Positions 54,968-62,451 of a stretch of DNA of 64,000 nucleotides are shown one piece after another. The stretch is from Brevibacterium yomogidense. GTDB lineage: Bacteria > Actinomycetota > Actinomycetes > Actinomycetales > Brevibacteriaceae. Where the stretch lies: assembly GCF_900163715.1 (NCBI RefSeq), contig NZ_FWFF01000001.1, positions 434,001 to 498,000 on the forward strand, read 5' to 3'. Below the pieces are notes generated by a model. The model saw nothing but the letters and a program-made list of their open reading frames with translations. It made no database searches and was not told the origin of the DNA. The position numbers and the translations under genes were made by a program. Each line of letters starts with the position of its first letter. Position 1 is the first letter of the stretch.

Positions 54968-55269
54968 GACACTCCTGCGGTTCGCACTGAGGACTTCTGA
55001 CGGTGGGCGAGAGCCTGTCGACCAGACCCGCTGACATGCGGACGGGCAGGAATGCACTCTACCCCACGCGGAGAGGAGGGCGCACCGCGGTCGGGTGGCT
55101 CTACGGCGTGGTCCGTTGACATCCCCATCCGGGCATGCTTCCAGCAGCGCTGCGGGTGAGGACCAGCCACGCTTGGGGTGAGGATGCGAGGCTGGCGTGT
55201 GTGGGGACGTGTTCGGGGACGTGTGCTCGGTCGAGTTAGGGGAGACGTCGTTCGAATAGCCCCGATCAG

Positions 55270-55291
55270 TGCTGTGCAGATCTGCACAGCA
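55270..55291. repeat. 22-bp perfect palindrome in oriC
   Basis: TGCTGTGCAGATCTGCACAGCA (perfect; 11-bp arms, inner 20 bp GCTGTGCAGATCTGCACAGC at 55271-55290) lies ~110 bp from the DnaA-trio tract. It could be a dnaN-side terminator or a site for an origin-binding protein. Confidence 0.75.
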
Positions 55292-55376
55292 GCCACCTCG
55301 ATATTATCGTGCGATAAACGAATGGTCTCGCAGAGTCGGTGCAGTGCGCGGTGAACCGCCTGAATCGCAATGAGTT

Positions 55377-55418
55377 GAATAGGTAGTCAGTAGTAGGCAC
55401 TGTGGAAACTGTGGATAA
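55377..55418 (-). promoter_or_regulatory. Basal origin unwinding element: two DnaA boxes, GC spacer, DnaA-trios
   Basis: Read on the minus strand: TTATCCACA (55418-55410, perfect DnaA box), directly abutting GTTTCCACA (55409-55401), then spacer GTGC, then CTACTACTGACTACCTATTC (55396-55377). The triplet tract of CTA/CTG/ACT type matches the DnaA-trio pattern described for Bacillus subtilis oriC (DnaA boxes, GC cap, then repeating trinucleotides). DnaA would extend from the boxes along one strand toward dnaN. Confidence 0.7.
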
Positions 55419-55602
55419 CTCCATCGGATCGCCGTCTGGTGGCGGATCTCAGCCGGTGTGAGCAGGTGGATGGAGTGTGCACGGTGAGCACCTCACCGGT
55501 GCATGCCTGTGTAATCACATCGCTGTGACCCACAGGCATCACCAGGCGAACGCGGATCCGTCCCCCGTGCGGTCCACGTTCTGAGCGGCGTTTCCCACAG
55601 CG

Positions 55603-55611
55603 TTGTCCACA
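55603..55611 (+). promoter_or_regulatory. Consensus DnaA box
   Basis: TTGTCCACA, the favoured high-GC actinobacterial DnaA box, 18 bp from the dnaA stop. It is in the opposite orientation to the boxes at 55401-55418. Confidence 0.8.
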
Positions 55612-55628
55612 ACTGTGTATTGCTCATT

Positions 55629-57281
55629 TCACAGTCGATGCTGCTGTTTGATGCGATTCGTGAGTTCGGTGACCTGTGTGTACAGAGCACGGCGCTCCGC
55701 CATCTGCGTCTTGATCTTCTTGTTCGCGTGCATGACCGTGGTGTGGTCGCGCCCGCCGAACTCCTGGCCGATCTTCGGCAGCGACAGATCAGTCAGTTCG
55801 CGGCACAGGTACATCGCGATCTGTCGTGCGGTGGTGAGCGTGCGCGAACGGCTCCCGCTCTGCAGGTCCTCGATGGACAGGGAGAAGTACGACGCCGTCT
55901 GGCCCATGATGTCCGCCGCGGTGATCTCCGGAGTGTCGTCCTGGGTGATGAAGTCCTTGAGGACCGTCTCCGCGAGGCCGACGTCGATGACCTGATCGTT
56001 GAGGTTGGCGAACGCGGTGACGCGGATCAGCGCACCCTCCAGCTCGCGGATGTTCGACGACACGCGGCTGGCGATGTACTCGAGCACATCCGGCGGCACG
56101 TCGAGCTTGTCCGTGAACGCCTTGTTCCTGAGGATGGCGAACCGCGTCTCGAGGTCCGGCGGCTGCACGTCCGTGAGCAGACCCCACTCGAAGCGGGACC
56201 GCAGGCGCTCCTCGAAGCCCTTCAGCATCTTGGGCGGCTGGTCCGCGGTGATGACGACCTGCTTCTCCTCATTGTGCAGAGCGTTGAACGTGTGGAAGAA
56301 CTCCTCGATCGTCGCGTCCTTGCCCTGGAGGAACTGGATGTCATCGATCATGAGGATGTCGACCTCACGGTAGCGGCGCTGGAACGCCGGACGCAGCGTG
56401 TTGGACGTCGTCTGCGATCCCACCGTGTTGATGAAGTCGTTGACGAACTCCTCGCTGGACACGTACCGGACGCGGATCTCCGGGTAGAGCTGCTGCGAGT
56501 AGTGCCCGATCGCGTGGAGCAGGTGGGTCTTCCCCAGTCCGGAGTCGCCGTAGATGAAGAGGGGGTTGTACGCCTTGGCCGGAGACTCCGCGACCGCGAA
56601 CGCCGCTGCATGGGCGAAGCGGTTGGAGGCGCCGACGACGAAGGCGTCGAACGTGTACTTGGGATTGAGCAGACTCGAGGAGCTCTTGCCGTCCGGTCCG
56701 TGGGGAGCGGGGGTTCCGGTGTGCGAGAAGGGCGCTGGGGACGAGCCCGAGGTCCACTGCTGCCGGTCACCGGGCGCAGGTGCCGGCGCGGTGGTGGGGT
56801 GACTGGGTACCTCGGCGTGAGGTGGGGCCGCCGAGGCGACCGCAGCCTCGGCCTCCTGGCCTGCGTTCGGTGTGGGAGCCGGTGCGGGAGCCGTACCTGT
56901 GGTGGCGTCGTGACCGAGGGGCCCCGTGTCCGTCGCGTCGTGCGGTGCCGTGGGCGCCTGTGGCTGTGCCGGTGCGGGAACGGAGGCGACCAGTTCCGTC
57001 GGCGCCTCGGTGTAGGCGGTGCCGACTGCGATCGCGAGGTTCACGTCGTGGCCGACGACCCGCCCGAACTCGCGGGTGAGGGGTTCGCGCAGGTCCGTCT
57101 CGAGGTTGCGGCGGTGCAGCTCCGAGGGGACGGCGAGGACGTAGATCGAGTCACCGATCATGCCCTTGGGCATCGCACCCGTGAGGAAGCCCTTGTGCTG
57201 CTTGAGGATGGTCGGATCGTTGAGCAGATTGGTGAGGACCTGCGTCCATATCTGCTCCGGATCGTTCTGTGTGGAGTCCAC
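55629..57281 (-). CDS. dnaA: Chromosomal replication initiator DnaA
   Basis: DnaA binds DnaA boxes and opens the origin. The ~550-residue protein has domain I ([18 protein letters not shown]...), a long Pro/Ala/Thr-rich domain II (about 95-215), the AAA+ domain with [16 protein letters not shown] (~247) and [16 protein letters not shown], and domain IV with [40 protein letters not shown] (landmark [15 protein letters not shown]). GTG at 57281 with GGAAGGA five bases upstream is preferred; the in-frame ATG at 57302 lacks a site. DnaA boxes flank it on both sides. Confidence 0.97.
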   Translation of the reverse strand: MDSTQNDPEQIWTQVLTNLLNDPTILKQHKGFLTGAMPKGMIGDSIYVLAVPSELHRRNLETDLREPLTREFGRVVGHDVNLAIAVGTAYTEAPTELVASVPAPAQPQAPTAPHDATDTGPLGHDATTGTAPAPAPTPNAGQEAEAAVASAAPPHAEVPSHPTTAPAPAPGDRQQWTSGSSPAPFSHTGTPAPHGPDGKSSSSLLNPKYTFDAFVVGASNRFAHAAAFAVAESPAKAYNPLFIYGDSGLGKTHLLHAIGHYSQQLYPEIRVRYVSSEEFVNDFINTVGSQTTSNTLRPAFQRRYREVDILMIDDIQFLQGKDATIEEFFHTFNALHNEEKQVVITADQPPKMLKGFEERLRSRFEWGLLTDVQPPDLETRFAILRNKAFTDKLDVPPDVLEYIASRVSSNIRELEGALIRVTAFANLNDQVIDVGLAETVLKDFITQDDTPEITAADIMGQTASYFSLSIEDLQSGSRSRTLTTARQIAMYLCRELTDLSLPKIGQEFGGRDHTTVMHANKKIKTQMAERRALYTQVTELTNRIKQQHRL

Positions 57282-57881
57282 CCTCGTCCTTCCGACGTGC
57301 ATGACCGGCGTGTCATTCCCCAGCCCCCGTCGCCCACAGGTGTGGAAGAGCATCCGAATGACGTCCACATAGTTTTCCACAGTTTGTGCATAGCGACCAC
57401 GTAAGTCCCGGAATCATCCACATCGGTGGACAACCATGTGGAAATCACACGCGTGTTGTTTGTGGACGCCGTTGTTCACGCAGCGTGTGCACAAGGTTGT
57501 GGGCAGAGGAATCGACCGTTCCGACCACCAGTCGGCGTGTCGGCGTCATGTGGGCGCCGGCTCGATGACACCGGGGAGTCGGACGCGCGACACCTGACGT
57601 CCATGTGGGGGCGGATCGGGCCCATGTCAGGACACATCGGAGTGAGCGTCGTCACTGATCCGCGTCGTGACGGGCCGCGGTTTGACCGTCGAGAGAGGGC
57701 GCCTCTAGGATGGGGTGTCCTGTGTTGCGGGCTTGTACCCCGGTGTGTGCGCACTTCCCTGTCCTCCCTCGACGCAGGAGTGGGCGGCCGAGCGAATCGT
57801 GAAAGCGCTGGATTCGGCCTGCATCCCGCCTCAGTGGAACCACACGTCAGCTGTGTCTGACGACGATCGATGGAGTGAGAA
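57282..57881. promoter_or_regulatory. rpmH-dnaA intergenic region with DnaA-box cluster
   Basis: No gene is seen in 600 bp. Between 57361 and 57494 lie about eight DnaA-box-like 9-mers: ACGTCCACA (57361), TTTTCCACA (57373), TCATCCACA (57414), and on the minus strand TTGTCCACC (57425-57433), ATTTCCACA (57437-57445), GCGTCCACA (57461-57469), TTGTGCACA (57486-57494), plus TTGTTCACG (57472). Each differs from consensus by one to three bases. They precede the divergent dnaA and rpmH starts. They could autoregulate dnaA or form the second half of a bipartite origin. The stretch 57500-57870 shows no recognisable element. Confidence 0.65.
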
Positions 57882-58019
57882 GTGAGCAAGCATACTTTCC
57901 AGCCGAACAACCGCAAGCGCGCCAAGACGCATGGCTTCCGCCAGCGCATGAGCACCCGCGCCGGCCGTGCGATCCTCGCATCGCGTCGCCGCCGGGGCCG
58001 CCGCGCCCTGTCCGCCTGA
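57882..58019 (+). CDS. rpmH: 50S ribosomal protein L34
   Basis: The 45-residue ribosomal protein reads [20 protein letters not shown], then [20 protein letters not shown] and ALSA. It is the classic L34 pattern, highly basic. GTG start at 57882 with TGGAGTGAGAA upstream. It begins the plus-strand operon rpmH-rnpA-yidD-yidC-jag-rsmG. It is missed easily because of its small size. Confidence 0.97.
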   Translation: MSKHTFQPNNRKRAKTHGFRQRMSTRAGRAILASRRRRGRRALSA

Positions 58020-58046
58020 CCGCACGCCGGTTGAGGCCCCACCACC

Positions 58047-58484
58047 GTGCTGCCTCGTGAGAACAGGCTCCGTGCTCCGGCCGACTTCCGCACTGCCTTC
58101 CGTGCAGGTGTGAAGGGGACCAGCAGTCACGTACTGGCTCACGTGGCCCACACACGCGAATCCCACGCCCCGCGCGTGGGATTCGTCGTTTCCAAAGCCG
58201 TGGGGAACGCGGTGGTCCGCAACCGGGTGAAGCGCCGTGCGCGCGCGTGGGCGGCCGGGCAGCTGAAGGACCTCCGGACGGGAGACCTCCTGGTGATCCG
58301 GGCGCTGCCCGCAGCCTCGGACGCGGACTACGCAGCGCTCACACGGTCCCTCGATCGCGCGCTGCGCACCGCCCGCCGGCGGCTGCGGAAGCGGGATGAG
58401 GAGACCACCGGGACCTCGGGTGCGGAATCCGGCGCCGGCGATCGGACCGAGCAGTCGGCCGGAGCCTCAGATGCGCTCCGGTGA
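58047..58484 (+). CDS. rnpA: Ribonuclease P protein component
   Basis: RnpA assists the RNase P RNA in maturing tRNA 5' ends. The 145-residue protein has LPRENRLRAPADFRTAFRAG, RVGFVVSKAVGNAVVRNRVKRRAR (landmark GNAVVRNRVKRR, the RNR motif), and GDLLVIRALPAASDADYAAL. A ~35-residue Gly/Glu/Ser-rich tail after residue 112 is additional. GTG start at 58047, 27 bp after rpmH. Its last 14 bp overlap the start of yidD. Confidence 0.95.
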   Translation: MLPRENRLRAPADFRTAFRAGVKGTSSHVLAHVAHTRESHAPRVGFVVSKAVGNAVVRNRVKRRARAWAAGQLKDLRTGDLLVIRALPAASDADYAALTRSLDRALRTARRRLRKRDEETTGTSGAESGAGDRTEQSAGASDALR

Positions 58485-58845
58485 GGACACCGAATCGTCT
58501 CTGCCCGACCCGCCAGCGGGTCGCGCGGCTCGATTCGGCCACGTGCTGCGGATCGCACCGCGGATGCCGTTCGTCTGGTTCATGCGCGCGTACCGTGTGG
58601 TCATCTCCCCGCTCTATGGTGATGTGTGCCGCTACTATCCCAGCTGCTCGAAGTACGCTCTGGATGCGTTCGAGGTGAAGGGTGCGGTGGCGGGCATGTT
58701 CATGGCGGCATGGCGAGTGCTCCGGTGCAACCCCTTCACCCGCGGTGGTGTCGATCACGTCAAGGGTTCTGTGCTCGAGCGCCGCAGCGCGGAGATCTGG
58801 GGGCAGGACGGCCCCGCGAACAATGGCAGAATGTACAACCGGTAA
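58471..58845 (+). CDS. yidD: Membrane protein insertion efficiency factor YidD
   Basis: YidD is a small peripheral membrane protein acting with YidC. The core (about 30-105) shows FMRAYRVVISPLYGDVCRYYPSCSKYALDAFE (landmark CRYYPSCSKYALDAF) and GMFMAAWRVLRCNPFTRGGVDHV with the three conserved cysteines. The ATG at 58471 has GGAG six bases before it and overlaps rnpA by 14 bp, a usual arrangement. A ~30-residue N-terminal extension precedes the family core. Confidence 0.93.
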   Translation: MRSGEDTESSLPDPPAGRAARFGHVLRIAPRMPFVWFMRAYRVVISPLYGDVCRYYPSCSKYALDAFEVKGAVAGMFMAAWRVLRCNPFTRGGVDHVKGSVLERRSAEIWGQDGPANNGRMYNR

Positions 58846-58900
58846 AGACTTCATGAGGGTCGTGGACGCGAAGATCGTGCCAGGGCCGAGGAGAGAGTGA

Positions 58901-59875
58901 ATGGGCTTCTTCGATACGCTGCTCTACCCCCTGCGATGGGTGGTCGCATGGATCCTCGCGCTCTTCCATGAGCTGCTGACGTTCCTGAGCCTCGACCCGG
59001 CCAGTGGTCTCACGTGGGTCCTGTCGATCGCCGGGCTCACCCTGGTGGTCCGCGGTGCGCTGGTTCCCCTCTTCGTGCGCCAGATCAAGTCGCAGCGCAA
59101 GATGCAGATGATCCAGCCGGAGCTGCAGCGCCTCCAGAAGAAGTACAAGGGCAAGAAGGACCAGTTCTCTCGACAGGCGATGGTCGAAGAGCAGCAGGCG
59201 ATGTTCAAGAAGCACGGGACCAGTCCGTTCGCATCGTGCCTTCCGCTGCTCGTGCAGATGCCGATCTTCCTGAGCCTGTTCCGCGTCATCAACAACGTCC
59301 CGCAGATCGCGACCGGGGAGATCGACCCGGTCGGCGGCATGACGCGGGATCTTGCGGAGCAGATGGACCAGGCGATCGTCCTCGGCATCCCGCTGTCCTC
59401 CTCCTTCCTCACCGGTGACTGGTGGGTCAGGGCCGTCACCGCTGTCCTCATCGTCATCATGGCGGGCACCCAGTTCTGGACCCAGCGCCAGATGATGACG
59501 AAGAACATGTCCGACGCGGCCATGGACAACCCGTTCATGCAGCAGCAGAAGATGATGCTCTACCTGATGCCCGTGGTCTTCGGCATCGGCGGCATCTACT
59601 TCCCGCTGGGCGTCCTCATCTACTGGCTCGTGTCGAACACCTGGACGATGTTCCAGCAGATGTTCGTCATCCGGAGCATGCCCGCGCCGGGCTCACAGGC
59701 CGAACGCGATCTGATGGAGCGCCGCGCCCGGAAGGGCAAGTCCGCCCTCCCCGGTGCAGAGCCCATCGAGATGAAGTCCGAGCCTGAGGCTGAGGACAAG
59801 CCTCAGGCGAAGACCAGTGGTCAGCGTCCGCAACCTGTCAGCGCGAAGCGCAAGAAGAAGCGCAAGAAGCGTTAG
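58901..59875 (+). CDS. yidC: Membrane protein insertase YidC
   Basis: YidC inserts proteins into the inner membrane, with or without Sec. The 324-residue Oxa1-type protein (no periplasmic P1 domain, as in Gram-positives) has TM1 region LSIAGLTLVVRGALVPL with the conserved groove Arg, the cytoplasmic coil QSRKMQMIQPELQRLQKKYKGKK (landmark IQPELQRLQKKYK), ASCLPLLVQMPIFLSLF, and the last helices LMPVVFGIGGIYFPLGVLIYWLVSN. The tail is Lys/Arg-rich (SAKRKKKRKKR). GAGGAGAG precedes the ATG. Confidence 0.96.
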   Translation: MGFFDTLLYPLRWVVAWILALFHELLTFLSLDPASGLTWVLSIAGLTLVVRGALVPLFVRQIKSQRKMQMIQPELQRLQKKYKGKKDQFSRQAMVEEQQAMFKKHGTSPFASCLPLLVQMPIFLSLFRVINNVPQIATGEIDPVGGMTRDLAEQMDQAIVLGIPLSSSFLTGDWWVRAVTAVLIVIMAGTQFWTQRQMMTKNMSDAAMDNPFMQQQKMMLYLMPVVFGIGGIYFPLGVLIYWLVSNTWTMFQQMFVIRSMPAPGSQAERDLMERRARKGKSALPGAEPIEMKSEPEAEDKPQAKTSGQRPQPVSAKRKKKRKKR

Positions 59876-59931
59876 ATATGAGTGTGACCGGGTCGCGCAC
59901 GGGCGATCCGATACGACATGGAGGAACGACG

Positions 59932-60648
59932 ATGAGTGACTCGACGGAAACCACTGGATCCCCGACGACTGACAACGGCACGACCGCAGAGCAGGCGGAG
60001 GTCGTCGACTCGGCGCAGGACTCGACTGCGGCTGATGCGGCGCGGAACAGCGCGGAGACCACCGCGCAGGGCACGGCAGAGAGCACGGCGGAGGGAAGCA
60101 CGGCGAGCACCGCGGAGCCGTCCGATGGCACCGCGGTGAAGGATGACAGCGCCGACGCTGCGTCCTCGCGCCCCAGCCGTACGGAGCTGCTCGAGGAGGA
60201 GGGCGATATCGCCGCGGACTACCTCGAGGAGCTGCTCGACGTGACGGATCTGGACGGCGACATCGACATCGATGTCGCGGACGGGCGCGCTCAGCTCGCG
60301 ATCCTGAACGACGACGGCGACGACGGCCTGGACGTCCTCGTGGGTCGCGATGGACAGGTGCTGACTGCCCTGCAGGAGCTCACTCGCCTCACGGTGCAGG
60401 CGCAGACAGGGCAGCGGTCCTGGCTGATGCTCGACATCGACGGCTACCGGGACCGCCGCAAGGACGATCTGCGGAAGGTCGCGTCGGAAGCGGTCGAATC
60501 CGTGCAGAGTGAAGGACGGACGGTCTCCCTCCGTCCAATGAACAGCTTCGAGCGGAAGGTCGTCCACGACGTCGTGGCCAAGGCCGGTCTCCGATCAGAG
60601 TCCGAAGGCGAGGGCGATCGCCGCCATGTCGTCGTCCACCCCGCCTGA
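59932..60648 (+). CDS. jag: Jag / KhpB-like RNA-binding protein (KH-R3H)
   Basis: The 238-residue RNA-binding protein has an acidic Thr/Ser/Glu/Ala-rich N-terminus (1-80). The KH domain is at about 95-165 (ADYLEELLDVTDLDGDIDIDV, VLVGRDGQVLTALQELTRLTV), and the R3H domain at about 165-238 (GYRDRRKDDLRKVASEAVESV, PMNSFERKVVHDVVAKA, with the Arg-x3-His spacing). The second part is the standard SpoIIIJ-associated/KhpB family. ATG 59932 has GGAGG seven bases upstream. It lies 56 bp after yidC and 10 bp before rsmG. Confidence 0.92.
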   Translation: MSDSTETTGSPTTDNGTTAEQAEVVDSAQDSTAADAARNSAETTAQGTAESTAEGSTASTAEPSDGTAVKDDSADAASSRPSRTELLEEEGDIAADYLEELLDVTDLDGDIDIDVADGRAQLAILNDDGDDGLDVLVGRDGQVLTALQELTRLTVQAQTGQRSWLMLDIDGYRDRRKDDLRKVASEAVESVQSEGRTVSLRPMNSFERKVVHDVVAKAGLRSESEGEGDRRHVVVHPA

Positions 60649-60658
60649 AGGACGCTGC

Positions 60659-61303
60659 ATGTCTGAAGAGATTGATGAGGGAGTCGAGCAGAGGCCGGCC
60701 TATGCGGAGACCCTGTTCGGGGACCGCGTGGAGCTCGCGGACCGCTACGCTCAGCATCTTGTGACCACGGGGGTCGAATGGGGCCTGCTGGGCCCTCGTG
60801 AGCTCCCCCGCGTGTGGTCACGGCACATCCTCAACTGCGGAGCCGCAGCATCCCTGCTGGAGACCGGCGACGTTGTCGGCGACATCGGATCCGGTGCCGG
60901 TCTCCCGGGGATCCCGTGGGCGGTCGCTCGTCCTGATGTGCGGATCGTCCTCATCGAGATCATGGAACGCCGTGTGGAGTGGCTTCGCATGGTCGTCGAC
61001 GATCTGGGTCTGGAGAATGTCCGCATCGTGCGCGCACGCGTCGAGGAGCTGGTGGACGACGAGATCTTCACTGTCGTCACGGCGCGTGCGGTGAAGGCGA
61101 TGACGACGCTCATCGAATGGTCGGTGCCGATCCTGGGTCCGCAGGGGCGGATCCTGGCGATCAAGGGCGCATCGGTCGATTCTGAGCTGGAGAAGGCGGC
61201 GCGGCTGATCCGCAAGCGCAAGCTCGTGGGTCCGACTGTGCACACAGTGGGCGCGGAAGAACTCGAGACGCCCACAACAGTGGTGGAGCTGCGTCGCCGC
61301 TGA
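60659..61303 (+). CDS. rsmG: 16S rRNA m7G527 methyltransferase RsmG
   Basis: RsmG methylates N7 of G527 of 16S rRNA using SAM. The 214-residue Rossmann-fold protein has the RsmG opening ELADRYAQHLVTTGVEWGLLGPRE, WSRHILNCGAAA, SAM motif GDIGSGAGLPGIPWA, VLIEIMERRVEWLRMVV, VTARAVKAMTTLIEW, and GRILAIKGASVDSEL. AAGGA lies six bases before ATG 60659. Losing this gene gives low-level streptomycin resistance in other bacteria. Confidence 0.96.
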   Translation: MSEEIDEGVEQRPAYAETLFGDRVELADRYAQHLVTTGVEWGLLGPRELPRVWSRHILNCGAAASLLETGDVVGDIGSGAGLPGIPWAVARPDVRIVLIEIMERRVEWLRMVVDDLGLENVRIVRARVEELVDDEIFTVVTARAVKAMTTLIEWSVPILGPQGRILAIKGASVDSELEKAARLIRKRKLVGPTVHTVGAEELETPTTVVELRRR

Positions 61304-61432
61304 GTGATCGTATGCGGGGTGGAACACCCACTGTCTGATTCGAACGTGAGTTCTATACAGTGACCGCGCGACGTGCCGGTGTCTTTCGCCGAACGCAGAC
61401 GGCATAGAGTGAGAGCCCCGCGGGAACGCAGA

Positions 61433-61448
61433 CGTTTCACGTGGAACG
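61433..61448. promoter_or_regulatory. parS site
   Basis: CGTTTCACGTGGAACG differs from the 16-bp consensus TGTTTCACGTGAAACA (or TGTTCCACGTGGAACA) only at the ends and in one arm. It lies between rsmG and parA. ParB loads at such sites to segregate the origin. Confidence 0.85.
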
Positions 61449-61554
61449 TCGACGGTGGACAGTCGGTTCTCATCAGCACGTCCTGAGTCCCGAAGTCTGT
61501 GCCCCGACGTAGAATGTCGAGGTACCTTGGTTTAGCGAACGCGGAGTGATCCAC

Positions 61555-62451
61555 ATGCCTCTTATGGACGAGTCGACTCCGCTGGGAGCTCAGATCGCAC
61601 GCGATCATCGCCGTGCGGAGCGACTTGCGTCGACGACCTTCCCCAGCCCTGATCAGACGAGAATCCTCACCATCGCCAATCAGAAGGGCGGTGTGGGGAA
61701 GACGACGACGACCGTCAACGTCGCAGCTGCTCTGGCGTCCCATGGTCTTGAGGTTCTGGTGGTCGATATCGACCCGCAGGGCAACGCGAGCACCGCTCTG
61801 AGCATCGACCACTCGACCGGTGTGGATGGGATCTATGAAGTCCTCATCGACGACTACGACATCTCCGAGGTCGTCGCCCAGTCTCCGGAGTTCGAGACGC
61901 TGAAGTGCGTGCCGGCCACCATCGATCTGGCAGGTGCTGAGATCGACCTGGTGTCGAAGGTGGCACGCGAAATGCGGCTGCACCGCGCACTGACGAAGTA
62001 CCTGGAGGAGCAGGATGAAGCCGGCCAGCGCGTCGACTATGTCCTCATCGACTGCCCGCCCAGCCTGGGCCTCCTCACAGTGAACGCCTTCGTCGCTGCT
62101 CGGGAGGTCTTCATCCCCATCCAGTGCGAGTACTACGCGTTGGAGGGCGTGAGCCAGCTGTTGAAGAGCATCCAGATGATCCAGCAGCACCTGAACCCCG
62201 AGCTGTGGATCTCCACAGTGCTTCTGACGATGTACGACGGACGTACGCGCCTCAGTGCCCAGGTCGCTGAAGAGGTCCGCACACATTTCGAGGATCAGGT
62301 TCTGCGCACTGTCATTCCACGGTCCGTGCGCATCTCCGAGGCCCCGAGCTACGGCAGAACCGTCATCTCGTACGAACCCAGCTCTTCGGGTGCGCTGTCC
62401 TACCGTGAGGCGGCTGAGGAGATCTCATTGAGAGGAATCAAGAATGGCTGA
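61555..62451 (+). CDS. parA: Chromosome partitioning ATPase ParA
   Basis: ParA binds the nucleoid and drives segregation of ParB-parS complexes. The 298-residue MinD/ParA protein shows the deviant Walker A ANQKGGVGKTTTTVN, DIDPQGNASTAL, DCPPSLGLLTVNA, and PRSVRISEAPSYGRTVI. The ATG at 61555 has GGAG eight bases upstream; a GTG three codons earlier is unsuited because it lies in the ribosome site. The stop overlaps parB by eight bases. Confidence 0.96.
   Translation: MPLMDESTPLGAQIARDHRRAERLASTTFPSPDQTRILTIANQKGGVGKTTTTVNVAAALASHGLEVLVVDIDPQGNASTALSIDHSTGVDGIYEVLIDDYDISEVVAQSPEFETLKCVPATIDLAGAEIDLVSKVAREMRLHRALTKYLEEQDEAGQRVDYVLIDCPPSLGLLTVNAFVAAREVFIPIQCEYYALEGVSQLLKSIQMIQQHLNPELWISTVLLTMYDGRTRLSAQVAEEVRTHFEDQVLRTVIPRSVRISEAPSYGRTVISYEPSSSGALSYREAAEEISLRGIKNG

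Larger units (their letters stand above)
54968..55628. other. oriC region (dnaA-dnaN intergenic gap)
   Basis: No gene is present in these 661 bp. It contains an unwinding element (55377-55418), a further perfect DnaA box (55603-55611), a weak box TTTCCCACA (55591-55599), a 22-bp palindrome (55270-55291), an AT-rich inverted repeat TTATCG-TG-CGATAA (55304-55317), and CGGTGAG-CAC-CTCACCG (55482-55498). Position between dnaA and dnaN and the box content mark it as the chromosomal origin. Confidence 0.85.
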
